IMG/VR virus record: IMGVR_UViG_3300006735_000291
Span: 1-22,572 of that record
DNA from: a virus
Length of the DNA stretch: 22,572 nucleotides
Strand: one strand, 5' to 3'
Both the position numbers and the translations under genes were made by a program. Below, in pieces: positions 7,446 through 15,238 of this stretch. How positions within the stretch are numbered: the first letter of the stretch is position 1; the number at the start of each line of letters is the position of its first letter. The notes beneath the pieces are model-generated. The model was not told the DNA's origin. It ran no database searches and was given only the letters and a program-made list of their open reading frames with translations.

Positions 7446-8354
7446 CTATGTTTTAACATACTTTGCATACTCTTCAAGAGGCACACCTAGTTTTTTCGCT
7501 ATTGCTACTTGACTCTGTGTGAGTTTTATCTTATTACTGCGTGCCTTATTAGTTCTTGCTTGTCTTGTAGGACTAGCGACTCTCTGCACGGGAGAGTCTG
7601 AAACTTGTTCATTGGAATCAGTATAGTTCCTATTTCCAAAATTGGAAAGTCTGTTGTCCAATTCTTTATAATAGTCATCCGTTGCTCCATCGTAACCTTC
7701 ATCCATTAATTCACGATGGATACCAAAAGCTGCAAAAGTTAGAGCTTGGTCTTGTCCAAACCAAGAATTATTTTTTGCCCATTCTTGTGCCTTTGGATCA
7801 GGTTCAGGTGGGGCAGCAGGTGTAGGTGGGATTACTGTTTCATTTACAGGAACCTCTTCACCATTCTCAACTGCTTGTTTTCTTTTTTCAGAAACACGAC
7901 GCAAACTTTCAGACTCTACAGAAAGACGAGAAAGTTTCTCATTGGCTGCAATCATTTGATCTGCATCACCTCTTTCGTATGCATCTTTATACTCAGCTTT
8001 AGCAGTTTCTAGTTCTGTTTTAACTCTGCTGTCATACTCAGTAAACATTGCATTGTTAGCAGTGTCTGCTTTTTTCTTAAGTTTAGCGTTCTCGTCTTGA
8101 ACTTTTTTAGCCCAAGTAAGTGCTTCTTCGTTTTGTCTCTCAGTTTCCCTGAGCTTATATGTTAGTTTGTTGATTCTTTTCTGAACTGAGTCACTATACT
8201 CTTCTTGTTCAGATTTTTCATCGGAAGCTTCTACAGTTTCCTTTTCTTCAACAACACTTAAACCGTCTTTTTCTTCTTTCTCTTCAACAGGAAGTTCAAC
8301 TTCTACTGAACCTTCCTCTTCTTTTTCTATGGCAAGATTTTCTTCTTGTTGCAT
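7446..8354 (-). CDS. Scaffolding-like protein (acidic coiled coil)
   Basis: This is a protein of about 302 residues whose N-terminal 60 residues are very rich in Glu. A long coiled-coil region follows (KRINKLTYKLRETERQNEEA through the TAKAEYKDAYERGD segment). A proline-rich linker (IPPTPAAPPEPDPKAQEW) leads to a C-terminal basic segment. An acidic coiled-coil protein just upstream of the capsid gene is the classic profile of a phage scaffold. The frame opens at an ATG at 8366, but the strong GGAGG site lies just after that codon and correctly precedes the ATG at 8354, so I chose 8354. Confidence 0.75.
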   Translation of the reverse strand: MQQEENLAIEKEEEGSVEVELPVEEKEEKDGLSVVEEKETVEASDEKSEQEEYSDSVQKRINKLTYKLRETERQNEEALTWAKKVQDENAKLKKKADTANNAMFTEYDSRVKTELETAKAEYKDAYERGDADQMIAANEKLSRLSVESESLRRVSEKRKQAVENGEEVPVNETVIPPTPAAPPEPDPKAQEWAKNNSWFGQDQALTFAAFGIHRELMDEGYDGATDDYYKELDNRLSNFGNRNYTDSNEQVSDSPVQRVASPTRQARTNKARSNKIKLTQSQVAIAKKLGVPLEEYAKYVKT

Positions 8355-8371
8355 GGTTTCCTCCATGGTGG

Positions 8372-8806
8372 TTAATAATCGACTGCTTCTGGGTCAGGTA
8401 TTCTGGCTAGAATCTCATCGTCATTTAATAGACGAAGTTCTCCTCCGTCTATTTTAAATCTAGCTCCAGCATATCTGCCGAAAAGCACCCATTCGCCTTT
8501 CTCACACCAAGCACCTTCAGGAAACTTTACAGGATCCTTATAGGCATCTGGTCCGAGAGAGATAACATATCCTACAACTGAGGATACTGTGTCTTGTTCT
8601 ATAGTGTTTTTAACTAATTGTATTCCACCATCTGTTACTGCTGATCTACCTCTAGGCAGTATAAGTACTCTATACCCTGTAGGTTGTGGTAGAACATCAA
8701 CTTGTGAAGCTACTTCTTCTACAGTTTTTGCTTTTGGTACTTCTTGTTCTAATTTTTTATCAAAGTTTAGAACTTGGTCTGGTATGCTACTTTTCTTAGT
8801 CGTCAA
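8372..8806 (-). CDS. Phage GroES-like (Cpn10) co-chaperonin
   Basis: This is a 144-residue protein. Residues 1-40 are a charged extension. The Cpn10 core starts at about 42: PTGYRVLILPRG, then a mobile-loop-like segment with GGIQL (residues 60-64, against GGIVL in E. coli GroES), then VVGYVISLGPDAYKD, GEWVLFGRYAGARFKIDG and ELRLLNDDEILARI. The segment order matches GroES. Such proteins cap the host GroEL ring to help fold the capsid protein, as T4 gp31 does. The start is TTG with GGAG seven bases upstream, overlapping the previous stop by 11 bases. It sits directly before the scaffold gene, in line with a capsid-folding role. Confidence 0.85.
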   Translation of the reverse strand: MTTKKSSIPDQVLNFDKKLEQEVPKAKTVEEVASQVDVLPQPTGYRVLILPRGRSAVTDGGIQLVKNTIEQDTVSSVVGYVISLGPDAYKDPVKFPEGAWCEKGEWVLFGRYAGARFKIDGGELRLLNDDEILARIPDPEAVDY

Positions 8807-8996
8807 TTTCTTTCTCCATGTTTTTACGCAGGTCTATTATTTCTTGTTCGGCAGAGCGAAGACCTGATATCTCTCCGACGACGCGTTGGTATTGCTCGTA
8901 ATTAGCAACACTCCCTGAGGATAGAGTTTCTTCTAAACTGGAAATACGATCTCTGTACTTCTTGAGTAGATACTCAACAACTTTTATATAATCCAT
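8796..8996 (-). CDS. Small coiled-coil protein
   Basis: This is a 66-residue, very charged, helical protein (VEYLLKKYRDRISSLEETL, then a linker, then ISGLRSAEQEIIDLRKNMEK), probably two coiled-coil helices. Its start overlaps the upstream stop as TAATG and its end overlaps the GroES-like start. It lies between the portal-side small proteins and the co-chaperonin, so it is part of the head operon. No function is recognised; an assembly helper is possible. Confidence 0.65.
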   Translation of the reverse strand: MDYIKVVEYLLKKYRDRISSLEETLSSGSVANYEQYQRVVGEISGLRSAEQEIIDLRKNMEKEIDD

Positions 8997-9259
8997 TAAT
9001 CAGAACTGTGGAAATTTAAACCTTTTGTGGCTGCTCCTGTTCCTCTAGTTTTAACAATCCTTTTACCTGAAGGCATCCCACCGTCACCCATCTTTTCTTC
9101 TTTGTAAGAACCACCGTCACCCATCTCTGAGTACATACCACCACCTTTCATTTTTCTAAGTTTTGCGAAATCTTCACCTTCTAAAACTTGAGGGTCACCA
9201 GCCATTGCTGCTATCTTCTTTTGTTTTTTAGAATATTTTCCGTATTTACCTTTTGGCAT
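8996..9259 (-). CDS. Small basic Gly/Met-rich protein
   Basis: This is an 87-residue protein. Its Lys-rich N-terminus (MPKGKYGKYSKKQKKIA) is followed by a Gly/Met/Lys-rich part with MKGGGMYSEMGDGG and the tail KTRGTGAATKGLNFHSS. I recall the RGTGAATKG tail and GGGMY repeats from small proteins beside marine phage portal genes; the function is unknown. Low complexity and positive charge suggest a DNA-associated or internal virion protein (inference). AGGAG lies 7-8 bases before the start. Confidence 0.65.
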   Translation of the reverse strand: MPKGKYGKYSKKQKKIAAMAGDPQVLEGEDFAKLRKMKGGGMYSEMGDGGSYKEEKMGDGGMPSGKRIVKTRGTGAATKGLNFHSSD

Positions 9260-9268
9260 AGTTTTCTC

Positions 9269-9589
9269 CTATTTAAGTTGTGTTGGTTTTCTGCGTTTGT
9301 TATCGACTGCACCGCAACCTTTACTTTGTACAGCTAAACCTCCGTCTTGCATTTTCAGCATTGTACCTCCTGGCATTCCGTTTTTTAATCCGCCACCAGC
9401 CATGTTGTATATACCACCATTTTTCATCTCAGCAGTTTTTGCTGCGTCTTTAAAGTCTTGTGCGGAAGGAGCACCTTTAGCACCTTTGGCTCTAGACTTT
9501 CTGCCTTCAGCTTTCTTTTTATTAATGTTGTAGTAGAGACCTTTCTTAACAGTTCTACCGTCTTTAGTTACATGTGTATCTTTACCCAT
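9269..9589 (-). CDS. Small basic Gly-rich protein, relative in style of its neighbour
   Basis: This is a 106-residue Lys/Gly-rich protein opening MGKDTHVTKDGRTVKKGLYY and ending with Gly/Met segments (NGGIYNMAGGGLKNGMPGG) and a basic C-terminus (DNKRRKPTQLK). It shares the GGG/GGM style of the 87-residue neighbour, so the two may be related internal or head-assembly proteins. The start overlaps the portal stop as TAATG, giving translational coupling. No enzymatic motif is present. Confidence 0.65.
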   Translation of the reverse strand: MGKDTHVTKDGRTVKKGLYYNINKKKAEGRKSRAKGAKGAPSAQDFKDAAKTAEMKNGGIYNMAGGGLKNGMPGGTMLKMQDGGLAVQSKGCGAVDNKRRKPTQLK

Positions 9590-12027
9590 TATTCACTTGC
9601 CTCCTCAGCATCTTTAACTTGTTTTAATATTTCACCATAAGATTTTTGTGCTTTTAACTCTGCGTCAACTGCATCTTTTTCTCTTGCAGCTGCAATTTTC
9701 TGTTGAGCTATGTCTTCGTTTTTATCTGCTTTAGCTAACGCAACTTGTGCGTCCATCTCTGCCTTAGTTAGTTCTGTTTGTGCACGAAGTTGATCAGCTG
9801 TTTGTTTTCTTTGTATTTCCATACCTTGTAGTTCTAGTTGTTTGTTAGCTAGATCTATTTCTGGTTGTTGCTGTGCGATTCTTTGTGCTTCTATTAAGGC
9901 TTGTTCCTGTCCAGTAATTTCTTGTGTAGCTTGTGCTGCCATCATAGCAATCTGGTTCTGTACTTCCATCGGCACAGGTTGTCCTTCTGGTGGAAGTTCT
10001 ATACCTTGTTGTGCTAGCAGTTCTTGTACTTGTAGTCTGTATTTGAGAGCTTGATGTTCTTGTATATGTGCTTGTAGTGCAGCAACAGCAGCAGGGTTCT
10101 GTTGCACTGCTGGGTTTTGCATAAATGCCATATGTGCTTGTATGTGTGCGTCGTGGTTTTGTTCTATAAATGCTTTCAAAGGCATGCCCATCATAGCATC
10201 TTGGTTTTCTTGTATTGGATCTTTAGGTTGTGCTTCATCGAGAGGCATTAAAATTTCATCAATGTTTTGTACACCTAAAGCTGAATACATTTTATAGTAA
10301 GCCTCTCTCATGTCGTGTAGCTGTGGTGCACTTTGAGCTAGTTGTAACTGTGTTTGTGCTAAAACAACTCTTTGGCTCATGCTAAATATATTCGGGTCAC
10401 TTACAGGTATGATGTCTACTTGTCCGTCAAAATCTTTTGCGTATATGGTACGAGAACCACCAACAACATCGTATGGGTATTCTGCGGGAAGAGATTCCGA
10501 GAAAACTCTAGCAAGAATTTTAAACTCCATCTTCTGTGCAAAATGTAAACGCTTGTGTATAGCCGACATGATTTTACTGCCACGCTCTAGCATCGCAATC
10601 GTTGTACCAACAGGAGCTTCTTGTCCCATGTCACCAATCTTCATGTCTGCGATATTAGCAAAACGCTGACCACTCTCAACAATCACACCTAGTAATTGTG
10701 CAAGCACACCACTTGGTTCTTTATAAGGTAGTGGCATAAGTGCGTCTCTTATAGTTCCACCTGGAACATCGACATCACGCCATTCTCCTGGTTCTATAGG
10801 AGTATCATCGTCACGGATTCGCATACCTCTAGCCTTAAATCCAGCAGGTAAGTTGCTTAAAGTACCTGCGTCAACAAGCTGTCTTAGTATAGCAGTTGCT
10901 GACTTACTTAGTCCTCCAATCATGTGGATGAGTCCAAAACCGTAAAAACCGAGTCCTGGAAGGAATTTATAGTGAACAAAGTACTCTATTTTCTTCTTCA
11001 AAGGGTCATCTGGATTGAAGTTTCTACGAATAGAAAGGACTTGGTTACTCTCTTTTATGATCGTTATGATATAAGGTAGAGCAATTCCAGTCTCTTCACC
11101 GTCAATAGTGTCCTCAAAACCCTCTAGATTTACATCAACATGCATCTCGAGGACGGTAAATGTCTCAGGACTAGCTGGTTTAGAGACTCCAGTTATGTCA
11201 TCTATCTTTTCTTTGACTCCTGCGAAGTCTTCAGCTGAACCAACACTTGGTTGCCCAATCTCTATATCCCTATATACACCTGCTTGTTGCATTTTTAGGA
11301 TATGGTTTTCCGACATTTGTATAACATGGGTAGCTCTAGGGCAGTCTAATAGGTCTGTAGTGGCATAAGAAACAATAAAGTCTTCCGCCATGATGAAATT
11401 ACTAACTGCTCTAGCCTTAGAGGGATCATAATAAACTTTTTTAAACGCAGAACCAGACAACGGTAGATAGAAAAGTAGTTGATCTAGTTCTGGATCGTAC
11501 TCTTCCATGTTGTAAGTTATCTGATAGTTCATAAACTCTTTGACTCTTTGGCATTGTGCTTCTTTTTCTGCGTCAGCAACACCTAGAATCTGTGATTTTA
11601 CAGGTCCATCGGCAGGTAACAGTTCTCTATAGGCTTGTGCTTGAAACTGTGCTACAGATTCGGAAAGTAGAGGGTGATGTACACCACTAGCTCCTGCGAA
11701 AGGTTCAGTTCTATCTTCAGTTTTTATACCTAGTAAGTCTAGACCTTTAGTAAATGTTTCTAACCATTCACGTCTTGACTCTTCGTCTTCTTCAAAGTCT
11801 GAGATTAGATTTATAGAAAGTGTGTTAAGGTCGGTTTCGTTTATAACTTCTGCTAAATTCTGATTGAAGTCTTCAAGAGGGTCAGGAACTATGTCAATCA
11901 TAGATTCCTCTTCTTCACCTTCGATCACAATGTTTTCAGGCAGGATGTCTTCCATTTGTTCAGGCACTTCTACTTCTGTGCCCTCACCTTGTAGCATGGA
12001 ATCTAAAATTGTTTTTTCTACTGCCAT
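9589..12027 (-). CDS. P22-type portal protein
   Basis: This is an 812-residue protein, larger than most portals but close to P22-type portals (about 725). It has an acidic N-terminus, then EESRREWLETFTKGLDLLGI, a conserved GASGVHHPLLSESVAQFQAQ segment, YKFLPGLGFYGFGLIHMIGG, and GTTIAMLERGSKIMSAIHKR in the core. The last roughly 190 residues are Gln/Ala-rich helix, resembling the barrel that P22-type portals extend into the head. It directly follows the terminase large subunit, the usual order. It forms the dodecameric channel through which DNA is packaged. The start has only a weak ribosome-binding site, 30 bases after the terminase stop. Confidence 0.85.
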   Translation of the reverse strand: MAVEKTILDSMLQGEGTEVEVPEQMEDILPENIVIEGEEEESMIDIVPDPLEDFNQNLAEVINETDLNTLSINLISDFEEDEESRREWLETFTKGLDLLGIKTEDRTEPFAGASGVHHPLLSESVAQFQAQAYRELLPADGPVKSQILGVADAEKEAQCQRVKEFMNYQITYNMEEYDPELDQLLFYLPLSGSAFKKVYYDPSKARAVSNFIMAEDFIVSYATTDLLDCPRATHVIQMSENHILKMQQAGVYRDIEIGQPSVGSAEDFAGVKEKIDDITGVSKPASPETFTVLEMHVDVNLEGFEDTIDGEETGIALPYIITIIKESNQVLSIRRNFNPDDPLKKKIEYFVHYKFLPGLGFYGFGLIHMIGGLSKSATAILRQLVDAGTLSNLPAGFKARGMRIRDDDTPIEPGEWRDVDVPGGTIRDALMPLPYKEPSGVLAQLLGVIVESGQRFANIADMKIGDMGQEAPVGTTIAMLERGSKIMSAIHKRLHFAQKMEFKILARVFSESLPAEYPYDVVGGSRTIYAKDFDGQVDIIPVSDPNIFSMSQRVVLAQTQLQLAQSAPQLHDMREAYYKMYSALGVQNIDEILMPLDEAQPKDPIQENQDAMMGMPLKAFIEQNHDAHIQAHMAFMQNPAVQQNPAAVAALQAHIQEHQALKYRLQVQELLAQQGIELPPEGQPVPMEVQNQIAMMAAQATQEITGQEQALIEAQRIAQQQPEIDLANKQLELQGMEIQRKQTADQLRAQTELTKAEMDAQVALAKADKNEDIAQQKIAAAREKDAVDAELKAQKSYGEILKQVKDAEEASE

Positions 12028-12057
12028 TATATTTTCAAATCATACGGTATAAAGTCA

Positions 12058-13566
12058 TCAATAGTAAACTCGTTTTCTACGATAGGTCGGTTCTTCCTCG
12101 TAGTCTGAATCTAGCCTCACGAATCCACCTTGCCTAAATCTCATCAGTGCTTGAGTTGTACTGTCGACTAAATCGTCATGTTCACCGTTAGGAAAATCAG
12201 AAACTTCGTCCATTAATTGTTCCGCCCAGTTGTTTTCTGGCACCCAAACATAGCCACCACTAAACAATGGAGTACATGCATTCAATCTAGCAATCTTATC
12301 TTGCCCACGACTTGGCGTAAATGTTTGTACAGGGATACCAATAGCTCTGAGTTCTTGGGTAAGAGGCATACCTGATGCCTTGCCTTCGATAATGACACTT
12401 TCGGGATCCCAATCTTTGTATTGTTGTAACGCTTTCGCTTTGAGTTCAGGGAAAGAAAGCCTCTCGCGAACTGAGTTCAAAAGTATGATATGTGCTTCTT
12501 TGCCTGTGTACTGTTCTTCACCTATCATCCCTTCAGGATAGAAGACACCCCATGTAGTTATCGCAGAAAAGTCGGCTCTTTCAGTTTTCAAAAAAGCCGT
12601 GTCGTAACTTTGTATTACATATTCGACATTCGGAGCGTGGTCACGATCCCAAATTTTAAACCACTCTCGATTAATAATACTTGCCCCTTCGCCTGTTGGA
12701 TTTTGCATGTATTCTGCTGCCCACTTACTCGGAGAGATAGATGCCTTAATCTTTTCTAGTTCGGGAAGTGGCCAATATCCTGGCCAAAGAGATTTACCTG
12801 AAGGCAGAATGGCAGGGAGTTCAATAATCTCCCACTGATCGGTCTCGTCAGATTCCATCATCTTTTTCACAACACGACCAGTCAAATCTTTTTTAGACCA
12901 CCGTGTCATAACCATAACGATTGCACCTCCAGGCTGTAACCTTTGCCGAGGTCCTGTCATGTACCACTCATACGCATCGTCAAGTGCGTTAGCACTCATG
13001 GCATCTTGTTCCGAGTGTGGGTCGTCAATAATAAACAGATCCGCACCCCGACCAGCCAATGCACCTCCGACACCAGAGGCAAAGTACTCACCGTTCATTG
13101 TTCCGTCTTTCGTTCTTGTTTCCCATCGACCTGCTGCTTTACTTTCAGGATTCAGTTCGACATTCGGGAAAATTTCTTGATACTCTTTGCTGTCGACAAG
13201 GTCACGAATCTTACGACCAAACCTAACTGCCAAGTCTGCGGTGTGTGTTGCCTGGATAATCTTGAGTCCTGGTCTTTTGCCAACGAGGTACGCTGGGAAC
13301 ATGTAAGAGGCAAACTCACTTTTGGTGTGACGTGGTGGCATATTAATGATTAACCGTTTAAGTTCGCCAGAGGCAATACGGTCAAACGCCCTCGCCATGA
13401 TGCGATGATGCTCACCTTCTATAAAGTCCGACCACATGGTTTTGACAAAAGGTAAAAAATTAGTTTGTATTGTTTCTTTTTTCTGGAGCTCCGCCAATCG
13501 TTCCGATAGTTCGAGGTGCTCGGTCAAGAGTTCTTCGGGAATATGCTTTAGGCTATCGTCATTCAT
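12058..13566 (-). CDS. terL: Terminase large subunit
   Basis: This is a 502-residue DNA packaging motor with ATPase and nuclease domains. The Walker A-like loop is MPPRHTKSE (residues 76-84). Walker B is LFIIDDP (177-183, D181/D182), with an AGRGAD lead-in. A coupling motif VMVMTRW follows at 217-223. The C-terminal RNase H-like nuclease shows SYDTAF (D322), VIIEGKASG (E394) and GEHDDLVDS (D464/D465), the usual acidic triad. Length and motif spacing are typical. The ribosome-binding site is poor, and it follows the small subunit by 135 bases. It cuts concatemeric DNA and pumps it through the portal. Confidence 0.93.
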   Translation of the reverse strand: MNDDSLKHIPEELLTEHLELSERLAELQKKETIQTNFLPFVKTMWSDFIEGEHHRIMARAFDRIASGELKRLIINMPPRHTKSEFASYMFPAYLVGKRPGLKIIQATHTADLAVRFGRKIRDLVDSKEYQEIFPNVELNPESKAAGRWETRTKDGTMNGEYFASGVGGALAGRGADLFIIDDPHSEQDAMSANALDDAYEWYMTGPRQRLQPGGAIVMVMTRWSKKDLTGRVVKKMMESDETDQWEIIELPAILPSGKSLWPGYWPLPELEKIKASISPSKWAAEYMQNPTGEGASIINREWFKIWDRDHAPNVEYVIQSYDTAFLKTERADFSAITTWGVFYPEGMIGEEQYTGKEAHIILLNSVRERLSFPELKAKALQQYKDWDPESVIIEGKASGMPLTQELRAIGIPVQTFTPSRGQDKIARLNACTPLFSGGYVWVPENNWAEQLMDEVSDFPNGEHDDLVDSTTQALMRFRQGGFVRLDSDYEEEPTYRRKRVYY

Positions 13567-13701
13567 TTAAATTTTTGTTGCAAAATTTTTTGTGGAACAA
13601 GGACTGGGAACCAACGCGAAGTTTTTATATAAAGGTCATACATGCAGGGGGGGTCACGATGCTCTGAGTCAATATACCTTGAGTTCTCCAGGAAAAGAAT
13701 C
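13567..13701 (-). other. Spacer between the terminase genes
   Basis: This is 135 bases with no convincing gene. It holds a run of seven C on the minus strand (plus-strand G7 near 13646-13653) and an AT-rich end before the large subunit start. A possible 26-codon frame at 13643 that would overlap the terL start has no ribosome-binding site. A packaging (cos or pac) site is sometimes found near terminase genes, but no feature here proves one. Confidence 0.4.
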
Positions 13702-14211
13702 CTAGTCATTTGACTCTTGTTGTTCTGGAACTTCATCATCAACCTTCTCGCCTTGTACAGTGTAAGGAGTCGATGGTAGAATGCCTCCTGACTGTTCGTG
13801 AAGTTCTTTAATACGCTCGATAATCTGCAACTTTGTCATGTCCGATGTCTTATTGACTGTTAACTCCTTGCGATCGACATATAATCCTGCTGCTTTGCCT
13901 CGATTTATTTCAGCAGTTACAGCTGCACCAAATGCATTGTTCGAGACTGCTTGGTCTCTCAGTTTTTCCAAGTTCTCGAGGTGATTGACCAATGTTAATG
14001 TGGCTTTCGCAGCACCTCTGTTCTGCAACTCTTGAATCCTGCGTTGTACTAAGGGTTCGTTGTTCGCCAAGAAGGCTCCAGCTCTAGATGCATTCTTGTG
14101 TGAATAACCAGCAAGGACGGCAGCCTCCTTTAAGCTAGTTCCCGATGCAACTGCTTGGGCAAACTTTTCCTGTTTCGGTGTCAACTTCTTTTCCTTGGGT
14201 CTATGTTCCAC
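13702..14211 (-). CDS. terS: Terminase small subunit
   Basis: This is a protein of about 169 residues. Near the N-terminus it has LTPKQEKFAQAVASGTSLKE, then AAVLAGYSHKNAS, a helix-turn-helix typical of small terminase subunits (Terminase_2-like), and later helical segments (LENLEKLRDQAVSNNAFGAA). It recognises the packaging start and recruits the large subunit, whose gene follows. The frame opens upstream at a TTG at 14247, but GGAGG lies four bases before a GTG at 14211, so I prefer that start (V13 of the longer frame). A promoter-like sequence lies about 60 bases upstream. Confidence 0.82.
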   Translation of the reverse strand: MEHRPKEKKLTPKQEKFAQAVASGTSLKEAAVLAGYSHKNASRAGAFLANNEPLVQRRIQELQNRGAAKATLTLVNHLENLEKLRDQAVSNNAFGAAVTAEINRGKAAGLYVDRKELTVNKTSDMTKLQIIERIKELHEQSGGILPSTPYTVQGEKVDDEVPEQQESND

Positions 14212-14268
14212 AGTTCCTCCGTCATGCACTGCTCTATATAAGGTCAATGGAGAGCGTGTTTTCCATAT

Positions 14269-14296
14269 TCTATACCTAAACTCTTGCTATCGTAAA
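14269..14296 (-). promoter_or_regulatory. Possible promoter for the terminase/head operon
   Basis: On the minus strand, TTTACG, a 16-base spacer and TATAGA (or TAGAAT with an 18-base spacer) lie 58 bases before the chosen terS start. It resembles the repeated TTTACT...TAGAAT promoters further up but lacks their CCTTTACTT context. It would be a sensible entry point for the head genes. It is assigned by sequence only. Confidence 0.45.
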
Positions 14297-14480
14297 GGTT
14301 TCCCATATATAGTCCATATTACTCATCACATCTAATAACCTTCTAATAACCTTGTCTAATACGCTGTATTCTCTTCTACAAGAGTCTTTTGGCAAGATCC
14401 TATTAGACTATTACCCAATATGAAACTTTTCGTGAACACACTTCAACAAATCCACTCCTCATGAATAAGCCAATAACCAA
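14297..14480. other. Intergenic region, rest of the 14212-14533 gene-free stretch
   Basis: There is no gene here. Short direct repeats are present on the plus strand: CTAATAACCTT twice near 14332-14353, and CCAATATGAAA twice (about 14416 and 14477). The latter copy runs into the terminator at 14481. I see no other regulatory element that I can support. The repeats may be operators or chance in AT-rich DNA. Confidence 0.4.
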
Positions 14481-14507
14481 TATGAAAATGGCTCCGAGTG
14501 GAGCCAT
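14481..14507 (-). terminator. Terminator with the shared ATGGCTCC stem, copy 1
   Basis: The perfect 8-bp stem is ATGGCTCC (14488-14495), loop GAGT, then GGAGCCAT (14500-14507). It is followed on the minus strand by TTTTCAT. It ends the 91-residue gene. The stem is the same as at 15193 and 15809, and the T run is the weakest of the three. Confidence 0.75.
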
Positions 14508-14533
14508 CTATTGAGGAAGATACTTATTACTAT

Positions 14534-14809
14534 TTATAGAACTACATGAAACTTTTGTGGGCAGTCTAGATACTCTTCAAGCTCAATCCTTGTGAGATCA
14601 GCAATCCAATGCTTTAGATTTCTACACGAGCAATAATCCCAAAAGCCATCAACAAAATTATCGGCTCTGAAACCCTCGAGGCAAAACTCTTGGTCGTCGT
14701 CGTGCCAATAGATTGTTATATTGCTGTCAGTAAAACAAACCACTTCGTCTGCATTTTTCTTTTTGACTATTAGTTCGCTGACTGCGTTAATTAAATCTCT
14801 CTTTTTCAT
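14534..14809 (-). CDS. Hypothetical small acidic protein, cassette gene
   Basis: This is a 91-residue protein, not recognised. It has a Lys-rich start (MKKRDLINAVSELIVKKKNA), then VVCFTDSNITIYWHDDDQEF and an aromatic-rich GFWDYCSCRNLKHWIADLT. Cysteines occur at five positions, including CSC, but in no clear zinc pattern. It has the shared AAGAAAGGAGATAAAT leader. There is no separate promoter of the repeated type, so it is probably read from the promoter at 15132 through the weak hairpin at 14851. A terminator follows its stop. Confidence 0.65.
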   Translation of the reverse strand: MKKRDLINAVSELIVKKKNADEVVCFTDSNITIYWHDDDQEFCLEGFRADNFVDGFWDYCSCRNLKHWIADLTRIELEEYLDCPQKFHVVL

Positions 14810-14850
14810 ATTTATCTCCTTTCTTAAATATTGATTAGTTATACCACGAA

Positions 14851-14871
14851 AGCCGAGTATAAGACTCGGCT
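14851..14871 (-). terminator. Short hairpin after the 70-residue gene
   Basis: AGCCGAGT (14851-14858) pairs perfectly with ACTCGGCT (14864-14871) across a 5-base loop. On the minus strand it is followed by TTTCGTGG, a poor T run. It lies 17 bases past the stop of the gene at 14888. It probably attenuates rather than fully stops transcription, letting some reach the 91-residue gene. Confidence 0.5.
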
Positions 14872-14887
14872 AGTGGGGTGGGGAAAT

Positions 14888-15100
14888 TTAGACGACCATA
14901 AACCCTCTGTTAACTACATCTAAGATAGTGCGATTGGCTCTCATTATCCAATCTAGTTGGAAAAGTGGAGTCACTCTATCGGTGCCAGGAACACCAACTA
15001 TAATAGGGTGGCATCCTTCTAGACCAAACTTAGCAACAGCTTTATTAAGGTTCTCTATAGAAGCGTAGCTTCTTAGGTTTTCGTCGATTACTTTGTACAT
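14888..15100 (-). CDS. Hypothetical small protein, cassette gene
   Basis: This is a 70-residue protein, not recognised: MYKVIDENLRSYASIENLNK, then KFGLEGCHPIIVGVPGTDRV and QLDWIMRANRTILDVVNRG. It is soluble, with mixed alpha/beta character. It has its own promoter (15132-15159) and a strong AAGAAAGGAG site 9 bases from the ATG. A hairpin follows the stop. Such single-gene early cassettes often encode host-takeover proteins, but nothing in this sequence shows that directly. Confidence 0.65.
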   Translation of the reverse strand: MYKVIDENLRSYASIENLNKAVAKFGLEGCHPIIVGVPGTDRVTPLFQLDWIMRANRTILDVVNRGFMVV

Positions 15101-15131
15101 ATTTATCTCCTTTCTTATTTATGTACAATTC

Positions 15132-15159
15132 ATTCTAGGTCATTCTGCATAAAAGTAAA
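15132..15159 (-). promoter_or_regulatory. Repeated phage promoter, copy A
   Basis: TTTACT (-35, plus 15154-15159), a 16-base spacer and TAGAAT (-10, plus 15132-15137), in the CCTTTACTT context. It lies 32 bases before the 70-residue gene start, with the AAGAAAGGAG leader between. It is one of five such copies. Confidence 0.82.
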
Positions 15160-15192
15160 GGAGTTTAGTAAAAATAAATGACTTTTTTCTCG

Positions 15193-15223
15193 AGCAAAAA
15201 AATGGCTCCCAGAGGAGCCATTT
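15193..15223 (-). terminator. Terminator with the shared ATGGCTCC stem, copy 2
   Basis: The perfect 10-bp stem is AAATGGCTCC (15200-15209), loop CAGA, then GGAGCCATTT (15214-15223). A run of T follows on the minus strand. It lies 16 bases past the stop of the 138-residue gene. Confidence 0.92.
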
Positions 15224-15238
15224 ATTAGTGGGTAAACT

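Noticed and set aside
12490-13353. Several plus-strand frames opposite the terminase large subunit
   Set aside because: The minus strand encodes a complete terminase with all motifs; the opposite frames are Cys/Ser-rich shadows with no recognisable domain.
13563-13643. 26-codon frame before terL
   Set aside because: It has no ribosome-binding site and an unremarkable sequence; its stop at the terL start could be chance. The region is treated as spacer.
14430-14490. Resemblance between the region after terminator copy 1 and the gene-tail remnant near 15750 (GTGGA...GAA.GTG)
   Set aside because: It is only a short scattered match with no open frame; AT-rich chance is more likely.
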